Assembly: GCA_031282425.1 (NCBI GenBank)
Contig: JAITDT010000016.1
Coordinates: forward strand, 1 to 41,647
DNA length: 41,647 nucleotides
DNA from: Holosporaceae bacterium
GTDB taxonomy: Bacteria; Pseudomonadota; Alphaproteobacteria; UBA3830
Direction of reading: 5' to 3'
Shown here: piece by piece, positions 1-8,014 of the stretch
How positions within the stretch are numbered: the first letter of the stretch is position 1
How the letters are laid out: every line of letters begins with the position of its first letter
Translations under genes and position numbers: made by a program
The notes under the pieces: model-generated
What the model was told of the DNA's origin: nothing
Databases searched by the model: none
What the model saw: the letters and a program-made list of their open reading frames with translations, nothing else

Positions 1-120
1 TTATTTCAATTAATCGGCTATTAAATTTCGGTTCGCATTGCTCGCACGTTGCAACCAACTTTTGCGATTCTTCGTTTGTAAAAAAATATCTAAACGCCCT
101 GGATTGATCTCCACAGTAAA

Positions 121-682
121 TTGAAAGTAGACAAATCAAAGGTTCATTATCTGAAATTAAGCAAATCACATTTCGAATTCACTGAAGGAGTTGCGAGCGG
201 CGGAAAAGAATCGTCTCCAAAGTCCAGGATGCGATTGGGGGAATCTTGCAAAGAATTGATGATAAGCCTCATAAAACAAATCGAGGTTTTAGAAAAAGGG
301 TTAGAGTATTTGATACGGAAAGACGATGATCTCAGCAAAAAATTTGATTCGCGAATGGAATTGGAGACACTACGGCCAAATACCTGGCTCACTTGCAGGA
401 GCTAGGCAACATCAAGCAGAAAGCTATATTCTCTCTGTGCGGACTAGCTCCCAAGGCTAACGACAGTGGGAAATGGTTATCGTTCTACTCGAGGCAGAGG
501 AAGGCCTTTGGTAAAAAAGATTATCTTCATGGCTGCCCTCAGCGCTATTCGCTTTAACGAATCCATCGCTAATTTCTACAACGCTAAAAAACAGGAGAAA
601 AACTGTAAAATGATCGCGATTATAGCTGCGAAAAATAACCGCTCAACTTAATGCTATACTAAAAAAAGGTGAAATGACTTTT
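121..682 (+). pseudogene. IS110-family transposase remnant, frameshifted
   Basis: C-terminal part of an IS110/IS116/IS902-type transposase, recoverable only by changing frame several times. The frame beginning with ELRAAEKNRLQS near 191 matches the linker segment. Another frame gives a coiled-coil-like stretch with LIKQIEVLEKGLEYLI near 270-320. A third gives NGIGDTTAKYLAHLQELG and then SLCGLAPKANDSGKW near 350-470, which is the conserved C-terminal domain. The next gives KKIIFMAALSAIRFN near 515-560, and the last ends LNAILKKGEMTF at about 682. At least three frameshifts make it non-functional. The N-terminal DEDD catalytic half is absent or unrecognisable in bases 1-120. No terminal repeats were found. 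The family call rests on the C-terminal motifs. Confidence 0.8.
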
Positions 683-691
683 TGAAATTTA

Positions 692-955
692 TTGTTGCAA
701 TCTACATGTGAACAGGATAGATCGTCCGATGGAAATCCGACGTATGCAGAACTTTTTGCAGAGGATATAAAGCCAGAGCACGTTGTTACAAAATCGGAGA
801 CATGTCTGGCAGAGTCGTTTAACTCAATTTTGAGATATCATCTCGCTAGACTCCACAGATTGGCGAACGCCACTAAATGCTACTCCAAATCACTTCAAAT
901 GCTCCAACTTTCTATTCGCTTACTCATTAACCAAAAATTTAATGTATGCTTATAG
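692..955 (+). pseudogene. IS1-family transposase C-terminal fragment
   Basis: Open frame of 87 codons from a TTG, matching only the C-terminal half of an IS1-type (InsB-like) DDE transposase. The visible motifs are HVVTKSETCLAESFNS, then LARLHR and TKCYSKSLQMLQLS, ending in a leucine-rich tail. The upstream part of the transposase is missing and the fragment directly abuts the IS110 remnant, so one element probably inserted into or recombined with the other. The four residues LANA between HR and TKCYSK look like a small insertion relative to the usual HRKTKCYSKS form. It is not expected to be functional. Confidence 0.8.
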
Positions 956-962
956 GCTAATT

Positions 963-1002
963 CCACTTTAAGTGACTTATTGGAAGTCGCATTGTAAAGT
1001 GG
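963..1002. repeat. Imperfect hairpin after the IS1 fragment
   Basis: CCACTTTA (963-970) is the exact reverse complement of TAAAGTGG (995-1002), and an inner GACTT/AAGTC pair (974-978 and 984-988) lies between them. It begins seven bases after the IS1 fragment's stop codon. It could be a transcription terminator without a clear T-run, or part of an element end. It does not resemble canonical IS1 terminal repeats. Confidence 0.5.
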
Positions 1003-1289
1003 ATATCCTCCTCTGTTTATAATTCCATTTCCGGAGGTAAAATTTAGAGAAAAGCACGCACATTCACGGTGGAATTAAAAAATTCTCAGCTACGGTATTA
1101 CCTCGCACGATTAAGAAAAAATGTTATTCAAAATCCATACACATGCTTGTTGCTTCGCTTAATATTCCCATCTTTCATGATCTATTAAAACTACACTAAT
1201 TAGACAATTTCCAAATTAGCACTCTCCTAGATATTGCATACAACCTATATTATATTGTAAAATTTTTCGTGTTAGTTGGGAGAATGATA
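1003..1289. other. Gap upstream of the nrd unit, rich in dyads
   Basis: No credible gene. Three inverted-repeat pairs occur in 83 bases: AATTCCA (1021-1027) with TGGAATT (1070-1076), GAGGTAA (1034-1040) with TTACCTC (about 1097-1103), and GAGAA with TTCTC (about 1046 and 1082). The last two nest, while the first crosses them. Nearer the gene, an AT-rich dyad TACAA-N11-TTGTA (1239-1259) sits in the likely promoter zone of the glycyl-radical peptide gene. It loosely recalls the AT-rich 16-bp NrdR operators that precede many RNR genes, but does not match the consensus well. No strong -35/-10 pair stands out. Confidence 0.4.
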
Positions 1290-1466
1290 ATGAATAATGA
1301 AAAATTGCGGGATGAAGAGCGGAACAGATGCGAGTGTTGGACTCGTGTGATGGGATATCACAGACCGGTCGATGATTTCAATGTCGGCAAAAGAGGGGAG
1401 CACGCTGAAAGGGTTCATTTCGAAGAAAAGTTGACGTGCAAAGATTGTGATTCTGACACAGAATAG
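1290..1466 (+). CDS. Stand-alone glycyl-radical peptide of class III ribonucleotide reductase
   Basis: A 58-residue protein whose core is CECWTRVMGYHRPVDDFNVG followed by KRGEHAERVHFEEKL. This is the RVxGYxRPVxxFNxGKxxEhxxR signature that closes class III reductases (NrdD), with the radical glycine at Gly22. A CxxC pair (CKDC) sits near the C terminus. The ATG at 1290 is chosen because TTGGGAGA at 1276-1283 is correctly spaced for it; the GTG at 1269 lies upstream of that site. nrdG starts 11 bases after the stop. The NrdD in this window (5121-7172) ends without this segment, so I infer that the peptide supplies the glycyl radical in trans, or acts as a spare part as YfiD/GrcA does for pyruvate formate-lyase. 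Family assignment is firm; the role is inferred. Confidence 0.82.
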   Translation: MNNEKLRDEERNRCECWTRVMGYHRPVDDFNVGKRGEHAERVHFEEKLTCKDCDSDTE

Positions 1467-1477
1467 TGGGGAGAACT

Positions 1478-2143
1478 ATGCTGGTTGGCGGAGTGACTGG
1501 TTTAACGACTTTGGATTATCCTGGTTTTCTATCAGTGGTGATATTTTTTCGAGGGTGTCCGTGGCGGTGTTCTTATTGTCACAATAAACACTTGCAGGCT
1601 GTTTCGTCGTCGGAATCTTTGCCATGGGAAGACGTATTGCATCTACTGAAGACTCGCGTTGGATTTATAGAAGCGGCTGTCTTCAGTGGAGGCGAGCCGT
1701 TGCAGCAGATGCATCTGCCAGCGGCGATTGAGGATGTAAAGAGAATGGGGTTTCGGATAGGTCTGCACACATCCGGCGCCTTCCCTGAAAGGCTCGCGCT
1801 GGTGCTGCCGCTGGTGGATTGGGTTGGATTTGATATCAAACATGAATTTGAGAATTATTATGACATTACTGGCATACCGGAGAGCGGGTTTTTGGCTCAG
1901 AGAAGCTTGAATATGCTGATATCTTCCAATGTAAAGTACGAAGTGCGGATGACCGTATGTGAATCGTTGGATTCGCTCGCTATTGTGAACGCTTTCAAAG
2001 GAATCGCCGCCCAGGGTGTAAAGACGGTCGCGCTGCAGAAATGCCGAGACGAGAATGAGAATATAGTTGAACATCCGATCTTTTCTGATAAAGTACTCCT
2101 AGAGGATATATCGAAACGTTTCGAAAGTTTTAGCCTTAGATAA
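1478..2143 (+). CDS. nrdG: Anaerobic ribonucleotide reductase activating protein (radical SAM)
   Basis: NrdG uses a [4Fe-4S] cluster and S-adenosylmethionine to generate the glycyl radical of class III ribonucleotide reductase. The radical SAM motif CPWRCSYCHN (CxxxCxxC) lies near residues 26-35 after the typical opening GLTTLDYPG. SGGEPLQQ, the SAM-binding GGE motif, follows at about residue 72-79. At 221 aa it fits the longer NrdG class. The ATG at 1478 is chosen over the GTG at 1466 because GGGGAG lies 4-5 bases upstream of it and the GTG overlaps the preceding stop. It forms a unit with the glycyl-radical peptide, so activase and substrate radical site are co-expressed, while nrdD is transcribed separately on the other strand. 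Confidence 0.93.
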   Translation: MLVGGVTGLTTLDYPGFLSVVIFFRGCPWRCSYCHNKHLQAVSSSESLPWEDVLHLLKTRVGFIEAAVFSGGEPLQQMHLPAAIEDVKRMGFRIGLHTSGAFPERLALVLPLVDWVGFDIKHEFENYYDITGIPESGFLAQRSLNMLISSNVKYEVRMTVCESLDSLAIVNAFKGIAAQGVKTVALQKCRDENENIVEHPIFSDKVLLEDISKRFESFSLR

Positions 2144-2208
2144 GGCAATTGCTGAATTCTTTGGTTGGATGTATCTGTTCTGGGCGAGTTTTTTTTAAAA
2201 GGTGTAAA

Positions 2209-2469
2209 ATGGCTAATCATAGTTCAGCCTTAAAAAGGATAAGGCAAAGCGAGAAAAGGACATTCATTAACAAAGGCAGAATTAGTCGCATTAAGACGTT
2301 TGTAAAGAAATTTGTTTCTGGTTTAGGATTTCCCGAAGCAAGTCCCAATTTTTCCTGCGTTCAGTCTGAAATTCAAAGGGGTGTAGCGAAGGGCGTGCTG
2401 CACAAGAATACCGCCAATCGCAAGATTTCTCGTCTACATAAATTATTGAAATCCGCGGAAGTGAAATAA
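2209..2469 (+). CDS. rpsT: 30S ribosomal protein S20
   Basis: An 86-aa, lysine/arginine-rich protein opening MANHSSALKRIRQSEKRT, the S20 signature, and ending in the helical segment NTANRKISRLHKLLKSAEVK. S20 binds 16S rRNA early in 30S assembly. The ATG at 2209 is preceded by AAAAGGTG, a good ribosome binding site; the longer reading frame from a TTG at 2149 is not needed. dnaA begins 9 bases after the stop. rpsT-dnaA adjacency is common in alphaproteobacteria and supports the taxonomic reading. The central stretch FVSGLGFPEASPNFS is somewhat more divergent than usual. Confidence 0.95.
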   Translation: MANHSSALKRIRQSEKRTFINKGRISRIKTFVKKFVSGLGFPEASPNFSCVQSEIQRGVAKGVLHKNTANRKISRLHKLLKSAEVK

Positions 2470-2478
2470 TTTATTCTC

Positions 2479-3834
2479 GTGAATAATTCAGATTTAGAAA
2501 GAGTTTGGAGTATCGCTTATCGGAACTTACAGCATGAGCTTGGAAATCCAGTTGTAAATAGTTGGATATCTCCGTTGTCTGTAGATAAGTTCTATTCTGG
2601 AGTTCTGTACATTCGAGCGCCAAGTTTGTTTTTGCGGGACTGGGTTATTAATAATTACTTAGATCTTATGATAAAGTTTTGTCAAAAAGAAAATAGAGAA
2701 ATTAAATCCATAGAACTATTTGTTTCCTCTGCTCATTCTTCCGTTCAAGAAAAATCTGCTGTGAAAGTTGAAAAAATTGCCGAAAAACAAACTTCAGAAG
2801 ACACAGTCGCTCTGGGAATTTCCCTCGATCCTAAGTTTACCTTTGATAATTTCGTTGTTGGAAAGTCCAACGAATTTGCTCATGCCGCAGCGCGACGCAT
2901 AGCTGAATCAGACTCGGTGGCATTCAATCCATTGTTCCTATACGGAGCCGTTGGATTAGGGAAAACGCACCTCATGCACGCTATAGCCTGGAATATTAAA
3001 GCAAGATCGCCTCATCGGAACATAGCCTATATGTCTGCCGAAAAGTTCATGTATTATTTTGTAAAATCCGTAAGGTATAAAGACACAATGGCATTTAAGG
3101 AACAATTTCGAGCCGTTGACGTTTTAATGATTGACGATATTCAGTTTATTTGTGGGAAAGATTCTACGCAGGAGGAATTTTTTCACACATTTAATGAGCT
3201 AGTGAATAATAATCGGCAGATCATAGTTTCCGCCGATAAATCTCCGTCCGATCTGGACGGCATGGAAGAACGTCTGAAGTCTCGGTTAGGATGGGGGCTG
3301 GTAGCTGATATACATCCGACTACTTACGAACTTCGGCTCGGTATTCTGCAATCCAAAGCGGCACATTGTACAGTTAAAATACCGGCGAAGGTACTGGAGT
3401 TCATCGCTCATAAAATAACTTCCAATATTCGCGAATTAGAAGGCGCGTTAAATCGCATTGTCGCAAGCGCGACTTTCATTGGTCGCGAAATTACCATCGA
3501 AAGCGCGCGCGACGTTCTAGCGGATCTGCTTCGCACCAGCGATCGAAAGGTCACTATTGAAGAAATTCAAAAAAAAGTAGCCGCTCATTATTCCATTAAA
3601 TATAGCGATATGTCGACTCCTCGGCGTACGCGTCAGATAGCGCTACCGCGGCAAGTGGCCATGTATTTATCCAAAAAATTCACCACACTATCATTGCCGG
3701 AAATAGGAAAAAATTTCGGAGGACGAGATCATACGACGGTTCTTCATGCATTTAAAAAAATAGAAGACGTTATGGCAAAAGACAGCAATCTTTCAGAGGA
3801 TATCCGACTTCTAACCAGCATCCTCGCGAAATAA
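2479..3834 (+). CDS. dnaA: Chromosomal replication initiator protein DnaA
   Basis: A 451-aa AAA+ initiator with all four domains. The N-terminal oligomerisation domain (residues 1-85) contains NPVVNSWISPLS. A short linker follows (about 86-115). The AAA+ core has Walker A GAVGLGKTH near 156-164, Walker B VLMIDDIQF and the RLKSRLGWGLVADI segment. The C-terminal helix-turn-helix domain carries the DnaA signature GGRDHTTVLHAFKKIE. The start is GTG at 2479, with no clear Shine-Dalgarno, 9 bases after rpsT, so translation may be coupled or deliberately weak. A hairpin with a T-run follows the stop. No consensus DnaA boxes (TTATCCACA) were seen on either side. Confidence 0.97.
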   Translation: MNNSDLERVWSIAYRNLQHELGNPVVNSWISPLSVDKFYSGVLYIRAPSLFLRDWVINNYLDLMIKFCQKENREIKSIELFVSSAHSSVQEKSAVKVEKIAEKQTSEDTVALGISLDPKFTFDNFVVGKSNEFAHAAARRIAESDSVAFNPLFLYGAVGLGKTHLMHAIAWNIKARSPHRNIAYMSAEKFMYYFVKSVRYKDTMAFKEQFRAVDVLMIDDIQFICGKDSTQEEFFHTFNELVNNNRQIIVSADKSPSDLDGMEERLKSRLGWGLVADIHPTTYELRLGILQSKAAHCTVKIPAKVLEFIAHKITSNIRELEGALNRIVASATFIGREITIESARDVLADLLRTSDRKVTIEEIQKKVAAHYSIKYSDMSTPRRTRQIALPRQVAMYLSKKFTTLSLPEIGKNFGGRDHTTVLHAFKKIEDVMAKDSNLSEDIRLLTSILAK

Positions 3835-3868
3835 ACGCTTGCGGCAACTTGCGTTGTTTCATTTTTTT
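3834..3868 (+). terminator. Probable intrinsic terminator of the nrd-rpsT-dnaA unit
   Basis: AACGC (3834-3838) pairs with GCGTT (3851-3855), with an inner TTG/CAA extension and a CGG loop, and a run of seven T follows at 3862-3868. The left arm begins on the last base of the dnaA stop codon. The stem is short and bulged, so confidence is moderate. Confidence 0.55.
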
Positions 3869-4351
3869 ATAATGGCAGAATTAGCTGGCCCTATGCACCA
3901 CATTCTTGCCGATATTTCAGCAGTCGTTACACATTCCGCACCAATAGGTTCTCTAAACCGTAGTCCACAGACCTTTCACATTAAATGGGGATTTCTGTTG
4001 CCCGGCTCCCCAGACCGCGTCTACTCTAACTAGGCAAACTTGGCAATGGCCTCATTTTCAAAGTTATCGTTGCATGCGACAAAATTATCGTTCGCATTTA
4101 TATTTTCGGTTCTATAACGGAAACCATACCGAGTGAAAATCATGCTTTTCAACGTGCGTCGAATCTATTCATCCCCTCAAAATGGTGGAGATGTCGGGCT
4201 CTGCCCCCGAGTCCGCAGCGCCTATTAATCACAATGTTTATCACCATAGTTGCTAAAACAACGACTATATTATACAATACAAAATATTAAAAAACACTTA
4301 AATATATTGGATCTGATTGCCAGAGGTACTTAAATTTTTTCGATCGTCGAT
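3869..4351. other. Gap between dnaA and sfsA, no credible gene
   Basis: Reading frames here have no recognisable motif. Visible structure: a direct repeat TTATCGTT at 4064-4071 and 4085-4092, 21 bases apart, sharing the first five bases of a DnaA box; a GC-rich hairpin TCGGGC-TCT-GCCCCCGA at 4194-4210 inside otherwise AT-rich DNA; and an imperfect dyad ATAGTTG/CAACgACTAT at about 4248-4270, followed by a strongly AT-rich stretch to 4310. Its place beside dnaA makes an origin-like role conceivable, but no true DnaA box array is present. Confidence 0.4.
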
Positions 4352-5107
4352 TTATTTTGGCGAAAAGTTCATTCCTGAAATTAGATGATCGGTAATATCG
4401 AAATATTTCAATAATTTTACACCGCTGGAATCGATGCTCATATTCACCTGCCATATCTTCACGCCAGCGTTTAGAGACTGTCGCACAGCGTCGCCAATAA
4501 TTTTATTTTGCACTGTACGTACCGGCGGCGTAAAAATCGGCGCGTCATAAACAAAGCATAACAGCATTAACGCGCTGTTTTCGTTTTTTCGACAACACTG
4601 CTCTAGCTCCGCGACGTGCCGCACAAATCTTTCGGCAGAATTAACACATTCCATACCGCTAGGCAGATCTGATTCCGATAACGCCAAAAATTGTAGAGGC
4701 ATCTTAACCTCTACATAGATGTTTCCCATCCTGAAGTCTAATTTGGAACCTCCAATTCTTTGCTCACGTAGAATATGACCATTGGAGACCACACCGCTCA
4801 AAGCTCCGATCCGAAAGAAATGCTCGATGTAGCGATTGGCGGCATTCTGATTTATGCCAATCCAGGATTTTGCTCCATTCACCGAGATTGCTTCCACCGT
4901 ATGTGTTGTTTTTCTTTTGACGTCCGGCGACGAGGACAATAAACACGGTACGCTGTCGAAAATCACTCTTCCAATTTTTCCCGTACTGGGACAGTGGCAT
5001 ACAATTACCGCATCTTCCTTTTTTACAATCATAAGGAAACGATTGGGACGCGAAATTATTACCCCATGTTCGAGAGGACGATCAAATTTGTATATAGCGG
5101 AGCACAA
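4352..5107 (-). CDS. sfsA: SfsA-family DNA/RNA nuclease-like protein
   Basis: A 251-aa protein matching the SfsA family (sugar fermentation stimulation protein; some homologues have been described as nucleases). Recognisable features are the N-terminal OB-like segment with RFLMIVKKEDAVIVCHCPSTG, the VKRKTTHTVEAISVN strand followed by WIGIN, the conserved acidic core GGSKLDFRMGNIYVEVK, and the VRHVAELEQC helix before the terminal VYDAPIFTPP region. It is slightly longer than the roughly 235 aa usual for the family. It starts 13 bases after the nrdD stop on the same strand, so it is probably the second gene of an nrdD-sfsA transcript. No functional link to NrdD is established. Confidence 0.75.
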   Translation of the reverse strand: MCSAIYKFDRPLEHGVIISRPNRFLMIVKKEDAVIVCHCPSTGKIGRVIFDSVPCLLSSSPDVKRKTTHTVEAISVNGAKSWIGINQNAANRYIEHFFRIGALSGVVSNGHILREQRIGGSKLDFRMGNIYVEVKMPLQFLALSESDLPSGMECVNSAERFVRHVAELEQCCRKNENSALMLLCFVYDAPIFTPPVRTVQNKIIGDAVRQSLNAGVKIWQVNMSIDSSGVKLLKYFDITDHLISGMNFSPK

Positions 5108-5120
5108 CAGCGCAAACTGC

Positions 5121-7172
5121 TTAACTGGACGTTTGTTGAGCTAACAGCTCGCGCTTTTTTCTTTCAATTATTTCCTGATCACATTTTGGACAGAATTTAT
5201 GTTCTCCGGAAAGGTAGCCGTGTTTAGAACAAATGGAAAAAGTCGGAGTAATCGTAAAGTATGGTAAACTGAAGTTCTCCACAACTTTCCTCACCAACTT
5301 ACCGCAGACTTCCGAGCTTGATATGGCTTCATTCATGTACAAGTGTAAAACTGTTCCGCCGGTGTACTTCTTTTGGAGACTTTCTTGCGCCCTAAGCGCC
5401 TCGAACGCATCCCTTGTAAAGCTGACTGGCAACTGACTGGAGTTCGTGTAGTAAGGCATTTCCGGAGTTCCCGCCTGCAATATATCGGGAAAGCGCTTTT
5501 TATCTTCTTTGGCGAAGCGGTAGGTAGTGCCTTCGGCTGGAGTTGCTTCGAGGTTATACATATTCCCTGTTTCCGCCTGAAACTGCAGCAATGTTTCCCG
5601 AACCTTATCCAGAAAACGAATGGCAAAACTATGACCATATTCCGTCGAGATATCATGCTGATCATTTGTGAAATTGCGAATCATCTCATTAATACCATTT
5701 ACTCCGATTGTGGAGAAATGATTACGCAAAGTGCCCAAGTATCTTTTTGTATACGGGAAAAGCCCCATATCCATGTACATCTGCACGACTTTTCTCTTGA
5801 TTTCAAGGCTCATCTTGGCGTAATTCATTAACTCAATCATACGATTGACGACGGCATCCTCGTTTCCCTTATATATATATCCAAGACGAGCGCAATTGAC
5901 CGTCACAACGCCGATGGATCCCGTTTGTTCCGCCGAACCGAACAGGCTATTACCACGTTTCAATAGTTCGCGCAAATCCAACTGCAGTCTGCAACACATC
6001 GAGCGCACCATAGCTGGTTTTAGATCGGAATTTACAAAATTCTGAAAATATGGAAGCCCATATTTAGCGGTCATCTCGAATAGAAGATTTGCATTTTCGC
6101 TTTCCCATGGAAAGTCGTTCGTGATGTTATATGTAGGGATGGGAAATGTAAAAACTCTTCCTTTGGAATCGCCTTCGGTCATCACCTCTATGTAGGCGCG
6201 GTTTATCAGATCCATTTCCCGCTGCAGATCGCCGTAGGTAAATCCAACCTCCTTGCCGCCGATCAGTGGAACTTTATCGCTCAGATCCTCCGGACATACC
6301 CAATCAAAGGTCAAGTTCGTAAATGGCGTCTGATTTCCCCATCTGGAGGGGATATTCAAATTATAGATGAGTTCCTGAATACCTTGCTTCACTTGTTCGT
6401 AGGAAAGATTATCCACCTTTACAAACGGCGCAAGATATGTGTCGAAGGAGCTGAACGCTTGTGCGCCAGCCCATTCGTTTTGGAGGGTTCCTAAAAAATT
6501 CACAATTTGTCCCAAAGCGCTTGAAAAATGCTTTGGCGGCCGAGATTCCGCTTTTCCGTGCACGCCGTTGAATCCTTCATTCAAAAGCATCCGCAAAGAC
6601 CATCCAGCGCAATATCCTGACAACATATCCAAATCATGAATATGGAAATCTCCATTGCGATGCGCCATAGCGACGGATTCCGGATAAACCTTGTTAAGCC
6701 AGTAGTTCGCCACCATCTTCCCAGATATATTAAGGATTAGACCACCCAGCGAATAGCCCTGGTTGGCGTTGGCTTTAACTCGCCAATCGAGACGATCCAG
6801 ATATTCATTAACAGACAAAACTACATCTACAAGATTCTTCTTGTCTCGGCGGATTTCACCGTGTTTTTCACGGTAGATTATGTAAGCTCTTGCGGTTTTG
6901 ATGTAATTCTCGCTAATGAGAACTTGCTCGACGATATCTTGAATTTTTTCTATGTCTGGAGTGTCTTGACTTTCTCGATGCTTCAGAACCTTTATTACCT
7001 TAAATGTAATATGTCTCGCATCTTCTTCTGAAAACTCGCCGGTTTCAAATCCAGCTTTTTTTATCGCATTTACGATCTTTTCTGCATCGAAATCTACCTT
7101 TGCTCCGTTTCTTTTCAAAACGTATAGCGGTTCACCAGATTTTGGGTTAACTTCCCCTTTTGAGATCGACAT
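5121..7172 (-). CDS. nrdD: Anaerobic ribonucleoside-triphosphate reductase large subunit lacking the glycyl-radical tail
   Basis: Class III reductase converting ribonucleotides to deoxyribonucleotides without oxygen. An ATP-cone regulatory domain occupies about residues 16-105. The ten-stranded barrel follows, with HIHD at 177-180, RWGNQTPFTNLTFDW at 277-291, CCRLQLDLREL near 393-403 and FGSAEQTGSIGVVTVN at 411-426. The C-terminal zinc region shows Cys648, Cys661 and Cys664. The protein ends at residue 683 with no RVxGY glycyl-radical motif. The downstream gene starts 13 bases later, so no frameshifted tail can be hidden there. A matching tail is encoded as the 58-aa gene beside nrdG. GGAG precedes the ATG. 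The motif set suggests the thioredoxin-dependent NrdD type, which is an inference. Confidence 0.93.
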   Translation of the reverse strand: MSISKGEVNPKSGEPLYVLKRNGAKVDFDAEKIVNAIKKAGFETGEFSEEDARHITFKVIKVLKHRESQDTPDIEKIQDIVEQVLISENYIKTARAYIIYREKHGEIRRDKKNLVDVVLSVNEYLDRLDWRVKANANQGYSLGGLILNISGKMVANYWLNKVYPESVAMAHRNGDFHIHDLDMLSGYCAGWSLRMLLNEGFNGVHGKAESRPPKHFSSALGQIVNFLGTLQNEWAGAQAFSSFDTYLAPFVKVDNLSYEQVKQGIQELIYNLNIPSRWGNQTPFTNLTFDWVCPEDLSDKVPLIGGKEVGFTYGDLQREMDLINRAYIEVMTEGDSKGRVFTFPIPTYNITNDFPWESENANLLFEMTAKYGLPYFQNFVNSDLKPAMVRSMCCRLQLDLRELLKRGNSLFGSAEQTGSIGVVTVNCARLGYIYKGNEDAVVNRMIELMNYAKMSLEIKRKVVQMYMDMGLFPYTKRYLGTLRNHFSTIGVNGINEMIRNFTNDQHDISTEYGHSFAIRFLDKVRETLLQFQAETGNMYNLEATPAEGTTYRFAKEDKKRFPDILQAGTPEMPYYTNSSQLPVSFTRDAFEALRAQESLQKKYTGGTVLHLYMNEAISSSEVCGKLVRKVVENFSLPYFTITPTFSICSKHGYLSGEHKFCPKCDQEIIERKKRELLAQQTSS

Positions 7173-7351
7173 AATTACACTCCGTTACTACAAATAACAA
7201 TGAAACAAGCCCAATAAGAACGACCAATTCCTATAACTTATACTATTTCCTACCATATGTCACGTTACTCTTGGCATTTTTATGGAAAAAATTTTTACAT
7301 TGACTATACGTTCGGCAACGGAATTAAGAAAAAACAACATTATAGCAATGG

Positions 7352-7379
7352 TTGACACATTTTTTTTGCACAATATTTT
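7352..7379 (+). promoter_or_regulatory. Sigma-70-type promoter for yqgE
   Basis: A perfect -35 TTGACA (7352-7357) and a -10 TATTTT (7374-7379) separated by 16 bases, about 60 bases before the yqgE start. Because the -35 coincides with the far-upstream TTG that would otherwise open the reading frame, it argues for the internal ATG at 7442 as the true start. Confidence 0.65.
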
Positions 7380-7441
7380 TCCATTTTAGTAAAGAATTAA
7401 TAAATATACTATATTGTCCTATTATAGATATAGAAATATGC

Positions 7442-8014
7442 ATGAGCAACGAAGATAACAATATACGAAATCTTGCAGGAAAGATTTTATTTTCAACTTC
7501 ATCAAGTGTAGATGAATATTTAAGTAAATCTATGGTTTATTTATGTTCCCACGATAAAAATGGCGCAATGGGGATAATTATTAATAAAATAATTCCAAAT
7601 ATGACTGTCTGCAATGTTTTAAAAAAAATGAAAATAGATGCTAGCGATGTGGAAGACCTTGATATTCTTTTCGGCGGCGCAGAAGAAAAAGATCGCTGCT
7701 TTATCCTACATTCGAACGATTATATGTCCCCAAATAGTACGATAATCCATGATCGCATAGCTCTAACCATTAACGCGGATATCCTCAGCGTGCTTACATC
7801 CACTACAGGACCGGAGAAAAAAATACTCTGTATGGGCTGTTGCATTTGGGAAATGGATCAACTGGAAAACGAGGTGGCATCTAGCTACTGGATCCCCATA
7901 GAGCCAGACGAAGCGCTTATATTCGGTAATCCCAAAGCGGACAAATGGAGTAAGGCTTGGCTAAAAATCGGGTCCAACACAAACGTTTTTTTGAACTCTT
8001 TGGGAAACGCCTAG
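7442..8014 (+). CDS. YqgE/AlgH family protein (UPF0301)
   Basis: A 190-aa protein of the YqgE/AlgH family. The family hallmarks are the opening GKILFSTSSSVDEYLSKSMV, then YLCSHDKNGAMGIIINK, the glycine pair of DILFGGAEEKDRCFILHS, and a late WEMDQLENEV segment. The biochemical role of this family is not established; it is often a single conserved gene in alphaproteobacteria. The ATG at 7442 is chosen because the family begins about ten residues before the GKILF motif and because the promoter -35 lies at the upstream TTG. It is monocistronic here, with insertion-sequence debris downstream. Confidence 0.85.
   Translation: MSNEDNNIRNLAGKILFSTSSSVDEYLSKSMVYLCSHDKNGAMGIIINKIIPNMTVCNVLKKMKIDASDVEDLDILFGGAEEKDRCFILHSNDYMSPNSTIIHDRIALTINADILSVLTSTTGPEKKILCMGCCIWEMDQLENEVASSYWIPIEPDEALIFGNPKADKWSKAWLKIGSNTNVFLNSLGNA

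Noticed and set aside
692-955. Functional small gene on the IS1 fragment
   Set aside because: Matches only the transposase C terminus and lacks upstream catalytic residues and a start signal.
1224-1256. Promoter search before the glycyl-radical peptide gene (TTGCAT with TATATT)
   Set aside because: Spacers are too short (about 6-11 bases) for a sigma-70 promoter.
3839-4033. 64-codon open frame after dnaA
   Set aside because: Starts inside the probable terminator hairpin, has no ribosome binding site, family motif or neighbour support; treated as chance.
5107-5121. Possibility that the NrdD glycyl-radical tail follows nrdD in another frame
   Set aside because: Only 13 bases separate the nrdD stop from sfsA, and sfsA is itself a recognisable complete gene.
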